48,656 nt of DNA, taken from NCBI GenBank assembly GCA_944386475.1, contig CALXBH010000048.1:1-48656 (forward strand). Reading direction: 5' to 3'. Source of the stretch: an uncultured Clostridia bacterium (GTDB lineage: Bacteria > Bacillota > Clostridia > Oscillospirales > Ruminococcaceae). Under the pieces are notes generated by a model, which ran no database searches, had not been told where the DNA came from, and worked only from the letters and a program-made list of their open reading frames with translations. Positions 15,569 through 23,833 of the stretch are shown one piece after another. Both the position numbers and the translations under genes were made by a program. Positions within the stretch are counted from its first letter, which is position 1. Every line of letters starts with the position of its first letter.

Positions 15569-16288
15569 TTATTCCAATTCGGTGTGGGTCGTCCCCTTTT
15601 CCTTTTCAAAGTAAAGGGTCAGGCGGTTGCCCACATCGCAGGTAGCCAGCAGCACCCGGGAAAGGTCGGACACCTTTTGCTCTTTGAGCTGCTTTACTAA
15701 CCATTCTTCGTTTTTGCCGGTCATCTTCAGATTCTCTTTCATCACCTTGCCGTCGATAATCACGTTGGCGCATAGCCCTTCTTGCGTAGGGGAAAGTTTA
15801 ATATCCGCCGGTTCCAGCGGCCGTTTGCTGCTTTTCACTAAAAAGCTCACACGGCCGCTGGTCTCCATAATGGCGTATTCAATATCGCTGATATCAAAAT
15901 ACCCGGCAATCCGGCACTCAGACAAAAGGTCATTGAGGTCAAAATGGGATTTTGCCAGGTTCTTTTTGATGATCTTCCCCTTTTCGATCAGCATAATAGG
16001 CGTTCCGGTAAAAAGCCTTCTGGCTGCGATGGATTTATCTGTAACAAAGGAGATCAAAATGGAGACCCCTGCATACACCGCCATGGCGATGACGGAAAAA
16101 TAAAACGGCGTGTCCTTGTTAATAGCCATCTCTGCCGCAATCGACCCGATGGTGATCCCGATGGCGTAATCGAAAAACGTCAGCTGGGAAATCTGCTTAT
16201 ATCCCATAAGCTTTGTGAGGATAAACAAAACCACGATGGAGGAAATTGACCGCAGCAGGATCTCCCCCACATCCACAAACGGCTGCAT
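15569..16288 (-). CDS. DUF421 (YetF-type) membrane protein
   Basis: Membrane protein of the DUF421/YetF family, common in spore-forming and other Firmicutes, with no established molecular activity. Three hydrophobic segments lie in the first 85 residues (SISSIVVLFILTKLMG, FFDYAIGITIGSIAAEMA, FSVIAMAVYAGVSILISFV). A soluble domain follows with the family hallmarks GTPIMLIEKGKI, DLNDLLSECRIAGYFDISDIEYAIMET and KRPLEPADIKLSP. The length of 239 residues is normal. The gene is alone with a strong terminator. No clear promoter was found in the AT-rich region upstream. Confidence 0.9.
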   Translation of the reverse strand: MQPFVDVGEILLRSISSIVVLFILTKLMGYKQISQLTFFDYAIGITIGSIAAEMAINKDTPFYFSVIAMAVYAGVSILISFVTDKSIAARRLFTGTPIMLIEKGKIIKKNLAKSHFDLNDLLSECRIAGYFDISDIEYAIMETSGRVSFLVKSSKRPLEPADIKLSPTQEGLCANVIIDGKVMKENLKMTGKNEEWLVKQLKEQKVSDLSRVLLATCDVGNRLTLYFEKEKGTTHTELE

Positions 16289-16429
16289 ACCGGACGCATC
16301 CTTTCCTTATTTCTCAAAGGTTAGTCTGTCCAGCACACAGCCGTTTATCCGAAAATACGCTTTTTTAAAATTTACATGTAGTATAATCGTATATCATATA
16401 TACTAAAATTGGAGAAAATCGGACTCCTG

Positions 16430-16672
16430 TCACAGCGTGATGAAAATTTTCTCGCCCGCTCCCGTTTTTATGTCCACCAAAGGCAGCCCCTTAAAACGCT
16501 TGCGGCATTGCTTGAGCTGTTTAAGGAGCGGCTTTCTGTCAGACGCCGGGATGGTGACATAACCCCGCAGAAAATGCGCCGCCAAAAAAAGCCCCAAACG
16601 GTTAAAAAGCAAGCCGTTTGGAAAGCGCAATCGAAAACGGAAACGGTCCGTTTGAATTTTTATTTTCATCAT
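16430..16672 (-). CDS. Small basic protein translationally coupled to an XRE regulator
   Basis: An 80-residue protein whose ATG overlaps the stop of the regulator gene upstream (ATGA-type overlap), which supports real, coupled translation. It begins MMKIKIQTDRFRFRLRFPNG, has a hydrophobic patch (LLFNRLGLFLAAHFL), a basic helix (LLKQLKQCRKRFKG) and ends LVDIKTGAGEKIFITL. The end resembles that of the regulator's own C-terminal domain (KIVEVKSSEGDLVEVTV). Small proteins of this look are familiar next to SHOCT/YvlB-like proteins, from memory. It may act with the regulator in membrane-stress sensing; this is inference. Confidence 0.65.
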   Translation of the reverse strand: MMKIKIQTDRFRFRLRFPNGLLFNRLGLFLAAHFLRGYVTIPASDRKPLLKQLKQCRKRFKGLPLVDIKTGAGEKIFITL

Positions 16673-17160
16673 TCCACCGTAACTTCTACAAGATCCCCTT
16701 CGCTGCTTTTAACCTCCACGATCTTGCCCACAATACCGCTTTCGATAATCGCGATAATCTTTTCCAGATCCAGATTTTGCAAAATATCGCTGCCGCGAAA
16801 CGAGGGAAGTTCCAGCTTCATCTCGCTGGCCATTTTAACAAAAGCCAGTGGGAGGTTTACCTTCACCTCATCGCCTTTGGGGGTATAAACATAGACGTGA
16901 AGGAGCATCTCGTCGATCTTTTTGCGTTCCTTTTCCGGCACAAGATAAACCGCGTCCTCTTTTTCCTTCACCAGATCATCTAAGGAGACGTGGAAAAATT
17001 CCGAAAGCTCGATCAGAATAGGAAGATCGGGAATACTTGCGTCGTTTTCCCACTTGCTCACCGCCTGGGGCGACACCCCCATTTTTTCCGCCAGCTCGTC
17101 CTGAGTCATCTTCCGCTGTTTGCGAAGGTCGCTGATTTTTTGCCCAATGGATTTTTTCAT
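16669..17160 (-). CDS. XRE-family regulator with C-terminal SHOCT/YvlB-like domain
   Basis: A DNA-binding protein of 163 residues. Residues about 6-60 form a Cro/C1-type helix-turn-helix (KMTQDELAEKMGVSPQAVSK, then WENDASIPDLPILIELSEFF). The C-terminal ~90 residues are a separate domain with VYTPKGDEVKVNLPLAFVKM, and end KSSEGDLVEVTVE, seen in YvlB/LiaX-related envelope-stress proteins. It is the first gene of a two-gene unit with the small protein that overlaps its stop. A role as a sensor-regulator of a cell-envelope response is inference. AAGGA lies before the start. Confidence 0.88.
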   Translation of the reverse strand: MKKSIGQKISDLRKQRKMTQDELAEKMGVSPQAVSKWENDASIPDLPILIELSEFFHVSLDDLVKEKEDAVYLVPEKERKKIDEMLLHVYVYTPKGDEVKVNLPLAFVKMASEMKLELPSFRGSDILQNLDLEKIIAIIESGIVGKIVEVKSSEGDLVEVTVE

Positions 17161-17267
17161 GGTTATGATCCTTCCTTTCTCTAACGCATCTTCATCATAA
17201 CCTGCGGCCTATTAAAAAAGAAGGGAGCGTCGGTTTGGGCAACGCCAGATAAGGAAGTTTTCATCAC

Positions 17268-17305
17268 AAAACGGTATGACACAAAAAGATGTGTCATACC
17301 GTTTT
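17268..17305. terminator. Terminator of the double-GNAT gene
   Basis: A perfect 16-bp inverted repeat AAAACGGTATGACACA with its complement, six-base loop and flanking A/T runs lies 70 bases past the acetyltransferase stop. Confidence 0.9.
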
Positions 17306-17374
17306 TGTCATTTTTGGAAACTGTATGTACAGTTTTCCTGCTTGCTAAAGTAAAAGACAAATAAGGAATTCGAT

Positions 17375-18355
17375 TCATCGAGCAGATAATTCCATGATCC
17401 AAAAGTCCTCAATGCGGTCGGAATAGGCGATTTCGTCCTGTATGGTTTCTATATACCGAAAACCAACTTTCTGATATGCTTTAATTGCTCTTAAATTGTG
17501 GGCGGAAACACGAAGCAGTATCCGTCCTGTATGCGATTTAATACGACGCAGTTCACTGACACAACGATCCACGAATGCAGCCCCGTTTCCCTGCCCGCAT
17601 AGTTGCGGAGCCATTGACCAACCAACCCATAAGTCTGTACCATCAAGCTGGCAGGCCACTTGTCCCAAAATTGTTTCTCCATCGACTAAACAAAACTGTT
17701 CTGTTCCCCATGTGGAATCATCCAAAAGATATCCATTTTGATGATTGGTGAAGTTATAAGCATCATATGGCTTTTCATATTCCCAGTGAGCTATTTCCGC
17801 AGCTGTTTCTTTGGTTAAAGATTTGAGTACCCCATATTCAAACCCAATAGGCGAAACGGTTTTCTCATAAATGTATAGTTGATTCTCTGGCGATTTTTCA
17901 TTGATGTTATTAAAACCCATTGCCTCCCAGAATGGTTTTCCGGTAACAGGATCGGCGGTTAAGTACATCATTTCCGCGCCATCAAGGCGGAACGATTGTT
18001 CTAAACGCTTAAACATCATCTTGCCGTAACCTTTGCGACGATGGTCCGGCCTTACATAGAACTCCATAATATATCCGTATCCGGGTTTAATAAAGCCCTT
18101 GTGATCTTCATGGTCGATTTTTCCGTAAAGGAAACCAATCGGCATTTCTCCAACATAGCACAATTCCAAATGGCGATCTGTCGGTCCTTGCATTGCAATG
18201 ATGCTGTTGATCCATTTCTGCTGAAACTCTTTCGGTAGCGGGCGTTCGCTATGCTCATTCATCTCATCAATGTATTCATACATCAGCGACTTATACACCT
18301 TACAATTTTCTGCGTTATCAGCAGAGACTTGGACATACTTGATTTGTTTTTCCAT
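17375..18355 (-). CDS. Tandem-domain GNAT N-acetyltransferase
   Basis: Two GNAT folds in one 326-residue chain. The N-terminal domain carries the acetyl-CoA pyrophosphate loop RPDHRRKGYGKMMF (about 102-115), and the C-terminal domain carries the related QLCGQGNGAAFVDRC (about 252-266) followed by the typical NLRAIKAYQKVGFRYI. The first loop matches the R/Q-x-x-G-x-G/A rule well, while the second is somewhat divergent. The substrate cannot be told from sequence; small-molecule or peptide N-acetylation, including drug detoxification, is possible. It stands alone, is AT-richer than its neighbours, and has a promoter with an internal palindrome (18458-18487) plus a possible 12-codon leader peptide upstream. 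Confidence 0.88.
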   Translation of the reverse strand: MEKQIKYVQVSADNAENCKVYKSLMYEYIDEMNEHSERPLPKEFQQKWINSIIAMQGPTDRHLELCYVGEMPIGFLYGKIDHEDHKGFIKPGYGYIMEFYVRPDHRRKGYGKMMFKRLEQSFRLDGAEMMYLTADPVTGKPFWEAMGFNNINEKSPENQLYIYEKTVSPIGFEYGVLKSLTKETAAEIAHWEYEKPYDAYNFTNHQNGYLLDDSTWGTEQFCLVDGETILGQVACQLDGTDLWVGWSMAPQLCGQGNGAAFVDRCVSELRRIKSHTGRILLRVSAHNLRAIKAYQKVGFRYIETIQDEIAYSDRIEDFWIMELSAR

Positions 18356-18385
18356 TATATTTCCTCCAAAGTTTTATTCGGATGG

Positions 18386-18424
18386 TTAGGAAACATGATC
18401 CCTCCATACACGATTCTTTTTCAT
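18386..18424 (-). CDS. Possible 12-residue leader peptide ahead of the acetyltransferase
   Basis: A short frame MKKNRVWRDHVS preceded by an AAAGGG-type ribosome binding site ends 31 bases before the acetyltransferase start. It lies on the mRNA predicted from the promoter at 18458-18487. Upstream short frames can control translation of the next gene, but this one may be chance. Confidence 0.3.
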   Translation of the reverse strand: MKKNRVWRDHVS

Positions 18425-18457
18425 ATGACATCACCCTTTCTATACATTTAATTTGTA

Positions 18458-18487
18458 TTTATACATCAAATATGATGTGGATACCAA
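18458..18487 (-). promoter_or_regulatory. Acetyltransferase promoter with palindrome in the spacer
   Basis: Leftward TTGGTA (18482-18487) and TATAAA (18458-18463) with an 18-base spacer. The spacer holds ACATCA-AATA-TGATGT (18463-18478), a palindrome with perfect six-base arms, a plausible operator. Confidence 0.5.
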
Positions 18488-18634
18488 GCGGTATTATTGC
18501 TCCTTGATGCAGTATCCTCTATCACTTGTGAATTTCAAATTACTTCCCTATGTGGTGTTGGCATTAGCTGCTCTACTTTTAGTTGTAGAAAAGCCAACCT
18601 TCCGTTGATTTTTACGCTTGCCCGGCCTTTTTCA

Positions 18635-19309
18635 CTATGGCAGAAGCTCAAAAAGCGGGTGGCGCTGGGTTTTGAGCAAAAGTTCCTTGGCGGTTTGATA
18701 ACCGGGACAAAATTCCTCCACCAGCGACCAAAACCGTTTGGAATGATTCATCTCCCGGCAGTGGCAGAGCTCGTGGATGATGACATAGCAAACCGCCTCC
18801 TCCGGCGCCAGCAGCAGCCGCCAGGACAGCCGGATGCGCTTTCCTTCTGCACAGGAGCCCCAGCGGCTTTTCGCTCCCCCCACCGTCACCTGTGCCGGTG
18901 GAATGTCAACCTGCCGGGCCAAGGAAAACGCCCTGTCGGGCAGATAGGCTTTGGCCAGACTGCGGTAACAGTCCGCCAGCGCCTTTTTTGCAGCCTCTTC
19001 TCCGCTGTCCGGCAGGTAAAAAACACCCTGCTCAAAGGACGCCTTCATTCTCTGTTCAAACCGCACCGGATACTCTCTGCCCAGCAGGGGAAGGCTCTCT
19101 TGCTTTAAAAGGAAAAATGCCTCTCCGGCGCCCCATCTAAGGCGGGCCAATCGGCTTTTTTCCTCCACCCAGCCCTGCTTTTTTTGCAAAAAATCCTCGA
19201 TGACCGATAACGGCATCCGCCGGGGAGCCCGCACGATCACCTCCCCGGTCTTGGTAATCTCGATAGCCAGGGTTTTGCGGCTGCTGCGAATTAACTGGTA
19301 ACTTGTCAT
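18635..19309 (-). CDS. YgjP-like zinc metallopeptidase (DUF45)
   Basis: Cytoplasmic 224-residue protein of the YgjP/DUF45 (M48-related) family. The zinc site is clear: HELCH (His179, Glu180, His183), with His189 in EMNHSKRFW as the likely third ligand. The family signature KSRWGSCAEGKRIRLSWRLL (about 148-167) is present. The start overlaps the stop of the ABC transporter gene by four bases, so it is the third gene of an operon reading leftwards. Its substrate is unknown in general; it is frequently found beside unrelated genes. No terminator was found after it. Confidence 0.92.
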   Translation of the reverse strand: MTSYQLIRSSRKTLAIEITKTGEVIVRAPRRMPLSVIEDFLQKKQGWVEEKSRLARLRWGAGEAFFLLKQESLPLLGREYPVRFEQRMKASFEQGVFYLPDSGEEAAKKALADCYRSLAKAYLPDRAFSLARQVDIPPAQVTVGGAKSRWGSCAEGKRIRLSWRLLLAPEEAVCYVIIHELCHCREMNHSKRFWSLVEEFCPGYQTAKELLLKTQRHPLFELLP

Positions 19310-21051
19310 CCTGCGTCCTCCGCGGCGAACTGGCTGTTATAGAGCGTCGCGTAAAACCCGTTTTGGTCAAGAAGCTCCTGATGGCGGCCCTGTTCGATGA
19401 TCCTGCCGTCCTTCATCACCAGAATCAAATCCGCCTCCCGGATGGTGGACAGCCGGTGTGCCACAATAAAGCTGGTGCGCCCCTCCATCATCTTGTCAAA
19501 GGCCTTTTGGATGCGGATTTCGGTGCGGGTGTCGATGGAGCTTGTAGCCTCGTCTAAAATCAGCATAGGAGGATTAATCAGCATCACCCGGGCGATGCAC
19601 AACAGCTGCCGCTGGCCCTGGGAAAGGTTTCCCCCGTCCTCGGTGATAACAGTGTGATACCCTTTTTCCAGGCGCTTAATAAAGCTGTGGGCGTGGGCCG
19701 CTTTAGCCGCCGCCAAAATCTCCTCGTCGGTAGCGTCCGGCTTGCCATAGGCGATGTTATCCCGGATGGTGCCGGAAAACAGCCAGGTATCCTGTAAAAC
19801 CATGCCGTACAGCCCCCGCAGGCTGTCCCGGGTGATCCGGCGGGCATCGGTGCCGTCCACCGCGATCTCCCCGCCCTGGATGTCGTAAAACCGCATGAGC
19901 AGGTTGATAATCGTCGTCTTGCCGCAGCCGGTGGGGCCGACGATGGCGATCCGCTGGCCCGGTTTCGCATGAATGTTTAAATCCTCAATCAGTTTTACCT
20001 GCTTTTGATAGGAGAATGACACATGCTTTAACGCCACGTCCCCCTCACAGGAGGCCATAAACACCGCGTCCGGCGCGTCGGCGGGCTCGTCGGCCTCGTC
20101 CAGCACGTCGAACACCCGCTTGGCGGAGGCGAAGGCGGACTGCAGTTCGGTCACCACGCCGGAAATCTCGTTAAAGGGCTTGGTGTACTGATTGGCATAG
20201 CTTAAAAAGCTGGAAAGCTGTCCCACCGTCAGATGGCCGAAGATAGCGCTTATAGCGCCGATGATCCCCACGGCGGCGTACACCACGCTGTTGACAAACC
20301 GGGTGCAGGGGTTTGTGAGGGAGGAATAAAACTGGGCCTTAACCCCGCAGTCGTAAAGGCGGCTGTTAATCTCCTCAAAATGGCTTTGGGCCCGGCCTTC
20401 GTACCGGAAGGTCTTCACAAGCTTCTGGTTGCCCACCATTTCTTCCACATAGCCGCCCAGCTCTCCCCGGATGGCGGACTGCTCCCGGAACATGTTGTAG
20501 CTGCGCCGGGCGATAAACGAGGCCACAAACAGCGACAGGGGCGTCACCAGCACCACCACCAGGGCGATCACCCAGTTAATAGCCAGCATGAAAACAAGCG
20601 TCCCCACAATGGTGACGATGCCGGTAAACAGCTGGGCAAATCCCTGCAGCAGCCCGTCGGACACCATGTCCACATCGTTGACCACCCGGCTGATCAAATC
20701 GCCGTGGGAATTTTTGTCAATGGTTTTCAGCGGCACATGGTTTAGCTTGTGGAAGGCAGCGCAGCGCAGGTCCCGCACAGTGCGGTAGGTGACAATGTTG
20801 GTGCACAAGGTCATCAGCCACTGGAAAAGGGAAGCAAACAGGATGGAAGCTCCTAACTCGATCAGGATGGGGATCAGTCCCACAAAATCCACCTGGCCAG
20901 GACCGAGAATCCGGTCGATCCCCTGGCCGATAAGCACCGGCGCCAACAGCGTCAGCGTCACGTTGAGCACCGCGAAAACAAGGGCGGCGATCAGGTAGCC
21001 CCCATAGGGCTTTATATAGGTGAGTAAGCGCCGTAATACCTCTTTGCTCAT
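19306..21051 (-). CDS. ABC exporter, subunit with intact catalytic Walker B
   Basis: Half-transporter with six membrane helices (residues 1 to about 310) and an ATPase domain (about 335-575). Walker A is GPTGCGKTT with Lys378, the signature is LSQGQ (degenerate for LSGGQ), Walker B is MLILDEATS with the catalytic Glu, and the switch is IVAHRLS with the His. Its partner is the upstream gene, whose motifs differ in the complementary way. Together they form a heterodimeric multidrug- or lipid-type exporter with one consensus and one degenerate ATP site. Its start overlaps the partner's stop by four bases. The transported substrate is unknown. Confidence 0.93.
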   Translation of the reverse strand: MSKEVLRRLLTYIKPYGGYLIAALVFAVLNVTLTLLAPVLIGQGIDRILGPGQVDFVGLIPILIELGASILFASLFQWLMTLCTNIVTYRTVRDLRCAAFHKLNHVPLKTIDKNSHGDLISRVVNDVDMVSDGLLQGFAQLFTGIVTIVGTLVFMLAINWVIALVVVLVTPLSLFVASFIARRSYNMFREQSAIRGELGGYVEEMVGNQKLVKTFRYEGRAQSHFEEINSRLYDCGVKAQFYSSLTNPCTRFVNSVVYAAVGIIGAISAIFGHLTVGQLSSFLSYANQYTKPFNEISGVVTELQSAFASAKRVFDVLDEADEPADAPDAVFMASCEGDVALKHVSFSYQKQVKLIEDLNIHAKPGQRIAIVGPTGCGKTTIINLLMRFYDIQGGEIAVDGTDARRITRDSLRGLYGMVLQDTWLFSGTIRDNIAYGKPDATDEEILAAAKAAHAHSFIKRLEKGYHTVITEDGGNLSQGQRQLLCIARVMLINPPMLILDEATSSIDTRTEIRIQKAFDKMMEGRTSFIVAHRLSTIREADLILVMKDGRIIEQGRHQELLDQNGFYATLYNSQFAAEDAG

Positions 21052-22784
21052 TTCGCCGCCTCCTCTTTGCTTAACTGGGACAAACAGATCTCCCGGTAGA
21101 CCTCGCAGGTGTCAAACAGTTCCTGATGGGTGCCGATACCCGCCACTTCCCCGTCGTCCAGCACTACGATCTGGTCGGCCCGCTTGACGGTATTGGCCCG
21201 CTGGGACACAATCAGCACCGTCATGCCTTCGGTGTGCTCCCGGATGGCCCGGCGAAGGGCCGCGTCGGTGGCGAAGTCCAAAGCGCTGGCGCTGTCGTCT
21301 AAAATCAGGATGTCGGGATTCCCCGCCAGCGCCCGGGCGATGGTCAGCCGCTGCTTTTGCCCGCCGGAAAAGTTCTTGCCCCCCTGCACCACCGGTGTGT
21401 CCAGGCCCTGGGGCAGCTTTTCCACAAAATCCAGCGCCTGGGCGGTTTTAAGCGCTTTCAAAAGCGTCTGCTCATCCGCGTCCGGATTGCTCCATAAAAG
21501 GTTGCTGCGCACGGTGCCCTTAAACAGCACCGCCTGCTGGGGAACCACCCCGGTCATCCCCCTGAGCTGCTCAAAGGGATATTTCTTGACGTTAACTCCG
21601 TCCACCAAAACCTCCCCCTTGGTGGCCTCGTAAAACCGGGGGATCAAATTGACGAATGTAGATTTTCCCGAGCCGGTGCCGCCGATGATCCCGATGGTCT
21701 GGCCGGGCAGGATCTTTAAAGAAACATGGGACAAAGCCTCTTCCCCGTCCTCCCCCAGGTAGGAAAAGCACACGTCTTTAAACTCGATCTTGGGCGCACC
21801 TTCGGCAGGAGCCTTTAGAGTATTCCCCTTGTCGGACAGCCCGGGGGTCATGGCGAAGATCTCGTTGACCCGGGCGGCCGAAGCGGCGGCTTTGGTGAAC
21901 AAAACCACCAGGTTTGCCACCACCACCAGCGCCAGCAAAATCTGGGTCATATAATTGACAAAGGCGATGATCTGCCCCTGCATCAGTTCGCCGTTATTCA
22001 CCTGCATCCCGCCGAACCACAAAATCGCCACAATCGCCCCGTTCATAATGACATAGGTGAGGGGATTTAACAGGGCGGATACCCTGCCCACCCGAATGGC
22101 GCTGCCGGCTAAATCGTCGCTTGCCTCGTCAAACCGCTCTTTTTCCGCCTTTTGCCGGGAAAAGGCCCGAATTACCCGCACGCCCTCCAGATTTTCCCGG
22201 GTGATTAAGGAAATGCGGTCAAGCTTTTTCTGGATCGTCCGGTAAAAGGGCGCGGTTTTGCTCATGGTCAGGTAAAGGGTCAGCACGATCAGCGGCACGG
22301 CCGCCAAAAAGATGAGGGACAATTTTAAATCCAAAATCATCGCCATCACCGCCGCCCCCAGCACCAAAAAGGGCGCCCGGACCACCAGCCGGATGAGCAT
22401 GGCCACCGCCACCTGCAGCTGGTTGACGTCGTTTGTCACCCGGGTAATCAAAGAGGAAGTCCCCACCTCGTCGATCTGGGCGTGGGACAGGCGGTTGATG
22501 TGAGAAAACAGATCGTTTCGCATCAGGGTCCCCACCCCCTGGGAGGCCCTGGCCGCAAAATACTGGCAGACCAAAGCGCAGCAAAGGCCGATAATCCCCA
22601 GCAGCACCATCAGCCCGCCCATTTTGAGCACATAGCTTACATCCCGGTTTTGCACACCCACGTCAATAATCCGCGCCATCACCAGCGGGACGATCAGCTC
22701 CAAAATCGCTTCCAGGAGCTTAAAGATCGGCCCTAAGATCACCTGTTTTTTAAAGGGTTTTAGATACCGCACTAACTGAAACAT
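21048..22784 (-). CDS. ABC exporter, subunit with degenerate ATP site residues
   Basis: Half-transporter of 578 residues with an N-terminal six-helix domain and a C-terminal ATPase domain. Walker A is GGTGSGKST with Lys374 and the signature is FSGGQ. The catalytic Glu after Walker B is replaced (ILILDDSAS) and the switch His is replaced by Gln (IVSQRANT). These are the hallmarks of the non-hydrolysing half of heterodimeric exporters such as BmrCD or TM287/288. It is the first gene of the three-gene operon with a promoter at 22855-22884. Such pairs export drugs, peptides or lipids; the cargo is not predictable here. Confidence 0.93.
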   Translation of the reverse strand: MFQLVRYLKPFKKQVILGPIFKLLEAILELIVPLVMARIIDVGVQNRDVSYVLKMGGLMVLLGIIGLCCALVCQYFAARASQGVGTLMRNDLFSHINRLSHAQIDEVGTSSLITRVTNDVNQLQVAVAMLIRLVVRAPFLVLGAAVMAMILDLKLSLIFLAAVPLIVLTLYLTMSKTAPFYRTIQKKLDRISLITRENLEGVRVIRAFSRQKAEKERFDEASDDLAGSAIRVGRVSALLNPLTYVIMNGAIVAILWFGGMQVNNGELMQGQIIAFVNYMTQILLALVVVANLVVLFTKAAASAARVNEIFAMTPGLSDKGNTLKAPAEGAPKIEFKDVCFSYLGEDGEEALSHVSLKILPGQTIGIIGGTGSGKSTFVNLIPRFYEATKGEVLVDGVNVKKYPFEQLRGMTGVVPQQAVLFKGTVRSNLLWSNPDADEQTLLKALKTAQALDFVEKLPQGLDTPVVQGGKNFSGGQKQRLTIARALAGNPDILILDDSASALDFATDAALRRAIREHTEGMTVLIVSQRANTVKRADQIVVLDDGEVAGIGTHQELFDTCEVYREICLSQLSKEEAAK

Positions 22785-22854
22785 GTTCTCGTCCTTTTCT
22801 AGGTCTCCTGGCCGCGCCCGGAGGCCGTTTGTAAACTGTCAATTCATAATTTTT

Positions 22855-22884
22855 AGTATAGCATACAAGCACCGGTCTATTCAA
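22855..22884 (-). promoter_or_regulatory. Promoter of the ABC exporter / metallopeptidase operon
   Basis: Leftward TTGAAT (22879-22884) and TATACT (22855-22860), 18 bases apart, about 70 bases before the first gene. Confidence 0.6.
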
Positions 22885-23062
22885 GATAAAAGGCTCCCAT
22901 CCCTTTTCAGCCTAAGGGGTGGTAGGATATGCTTAAGGGTCATAGGAAGTTAAAACAGCGTTCAATAAGGCCTGCATTTGGCAGATAAAGAAAACTCTAC
23001 GTTTCGTGGGTGGCCATCCAGAAGCTTTTGAGCTATCCTAAAGACAGAAAGGAGGAACCTGA

Positions 23063-23668
23063 ATGAATCAGATAAAAATCGGCAGATTTATCGCCGAGAT
23101 GAGGAAGGCAAAAGGTCTCACCCAACGGCAGCTGGCCGAATCTCTTTCCATCAGTGATAAGACCATCTCCAAATGGGAATGTGGAAACGGCCTTCCCGAA
23201 GTTTCCCTGATGCTGCCGCTGTGCGATCGATTGGATATAACCGTCAACGACCTGCTGTCGGGAGAAAGGGTTTCGGAAACTGATTATCAAAAGAAAGCGG
23301 AGGAAAATATGATGGACTTAATGAAAGAAAATGCAGAAAACAAAAAACGGATGGTCTTGTCGATTATTTGCGGCGTTATTACCATCATCGCCGTTTGCTC
23401 CCTGATCGTGATCGCTTCTTACATAAAATTGCCGGTGATCGCACGAATAGCCGTGATTGTCCTTGCTCTTCTGACGGCGGCAGCAGGTATAGGAGCCGCC
23501 GCCGTGCTTGACAGGAAAGCTGGCTATTTTGAATGCCCCCATTGCAAAGCCCTTTTCGTTCCCGCCATGGGGGAATATGTAAAAGGGTACCACACCGTTA
23601 CAAAACGCCGGTTAACCTGCCCCGAATGCGGCAAAACGGGGATGTGCAGGCACCGCACCGTGCGATAA
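23063..23668 (+). CDS. Membrane-bound XRE regulator with zinc ribbon
   Basis: A 201-residue protein with three parts. Residues about 5-60 are a Cro/C1-type helix-turn-helix (GLTQRQLAESLSISDKTISK, then WECGNGLPEVSLMLPLCDRL). Residues about 92-150 hold two membrane helices (VLSIICGVITIIAVCSLIVI and ARIAVIVLALLTAAAGIGAA). Residues about 157-195 have CPHC and CPEC pairs, forming a rubredoxin-like zinc ribbon. It likely tethers DNA binding to the membrane. Targets and signal are unknown; the divergent ABC operon is the obvious candidate. AAAGGAGG precedes the start. Confidence 0.88.
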   Translation: MNQIKIGRFIAEMRKAKGLTQRQLAESLSISDKTISKWECGNGLPEVSLMLPLCDRLDITVNDLLSGERVSETDYQKKAEENMMDLMKENAENKKRMVLSIICGVITIIAVCSLIVIASYIKLPVIARIAVIVLALLTAAAGIGAAAVLDRKAGYFECPHCKALFVPAMGEYVKGYHTVTKRRLTCPECGKTGMCRHRTVR

Positions 23669-23712
23669 GTGCCGGTTTGCCGGATTAAAATACCCTATGA
23701 GGGCTTCCCGGC

Positions 23713-23754
23713 GTATTTTTGCCGAGGTATTTTTACCGAGGTATTTTTACCTTG
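23713..23754 (+). repeat. Three 14-bp tandem repeats at the oxidoreductase promoter
   Basis: GTATTTTTGCCGAG, GTATTTTTACCGAG and GTATTTTTACCTTG follow one another with no gap and end in the -35 box of the next promoter. The repeat could be an operator array or an A/T-rich upstream promoter element. Confidence 0.8.
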
Positions 23755-23780
23755 CTATTTCTTCCACCGGTTGTTATACT
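23752..23780 (+). promoter_or_regulatory. Promoter of the Gfo/Idh/MocA gene
   Basis: TTGCTA (23752-23757) and TATACT (23775-23780), 17 bases apart, about 54 bases before the start codon. Confidence 0.75.
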
Positions 23781-23833
23781 GAAAGCAGATTAAAAACAGT
23801 CAATCATCCCACCGGGAAAGGAAGGATTTTAAA

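Noticed and set aside
18497-19108. 203-codon frame opposite the YgjP-like gene
   Set aside because: The opposite strand encodes the complete HELCH zinc site and is part of an overlapping operon.
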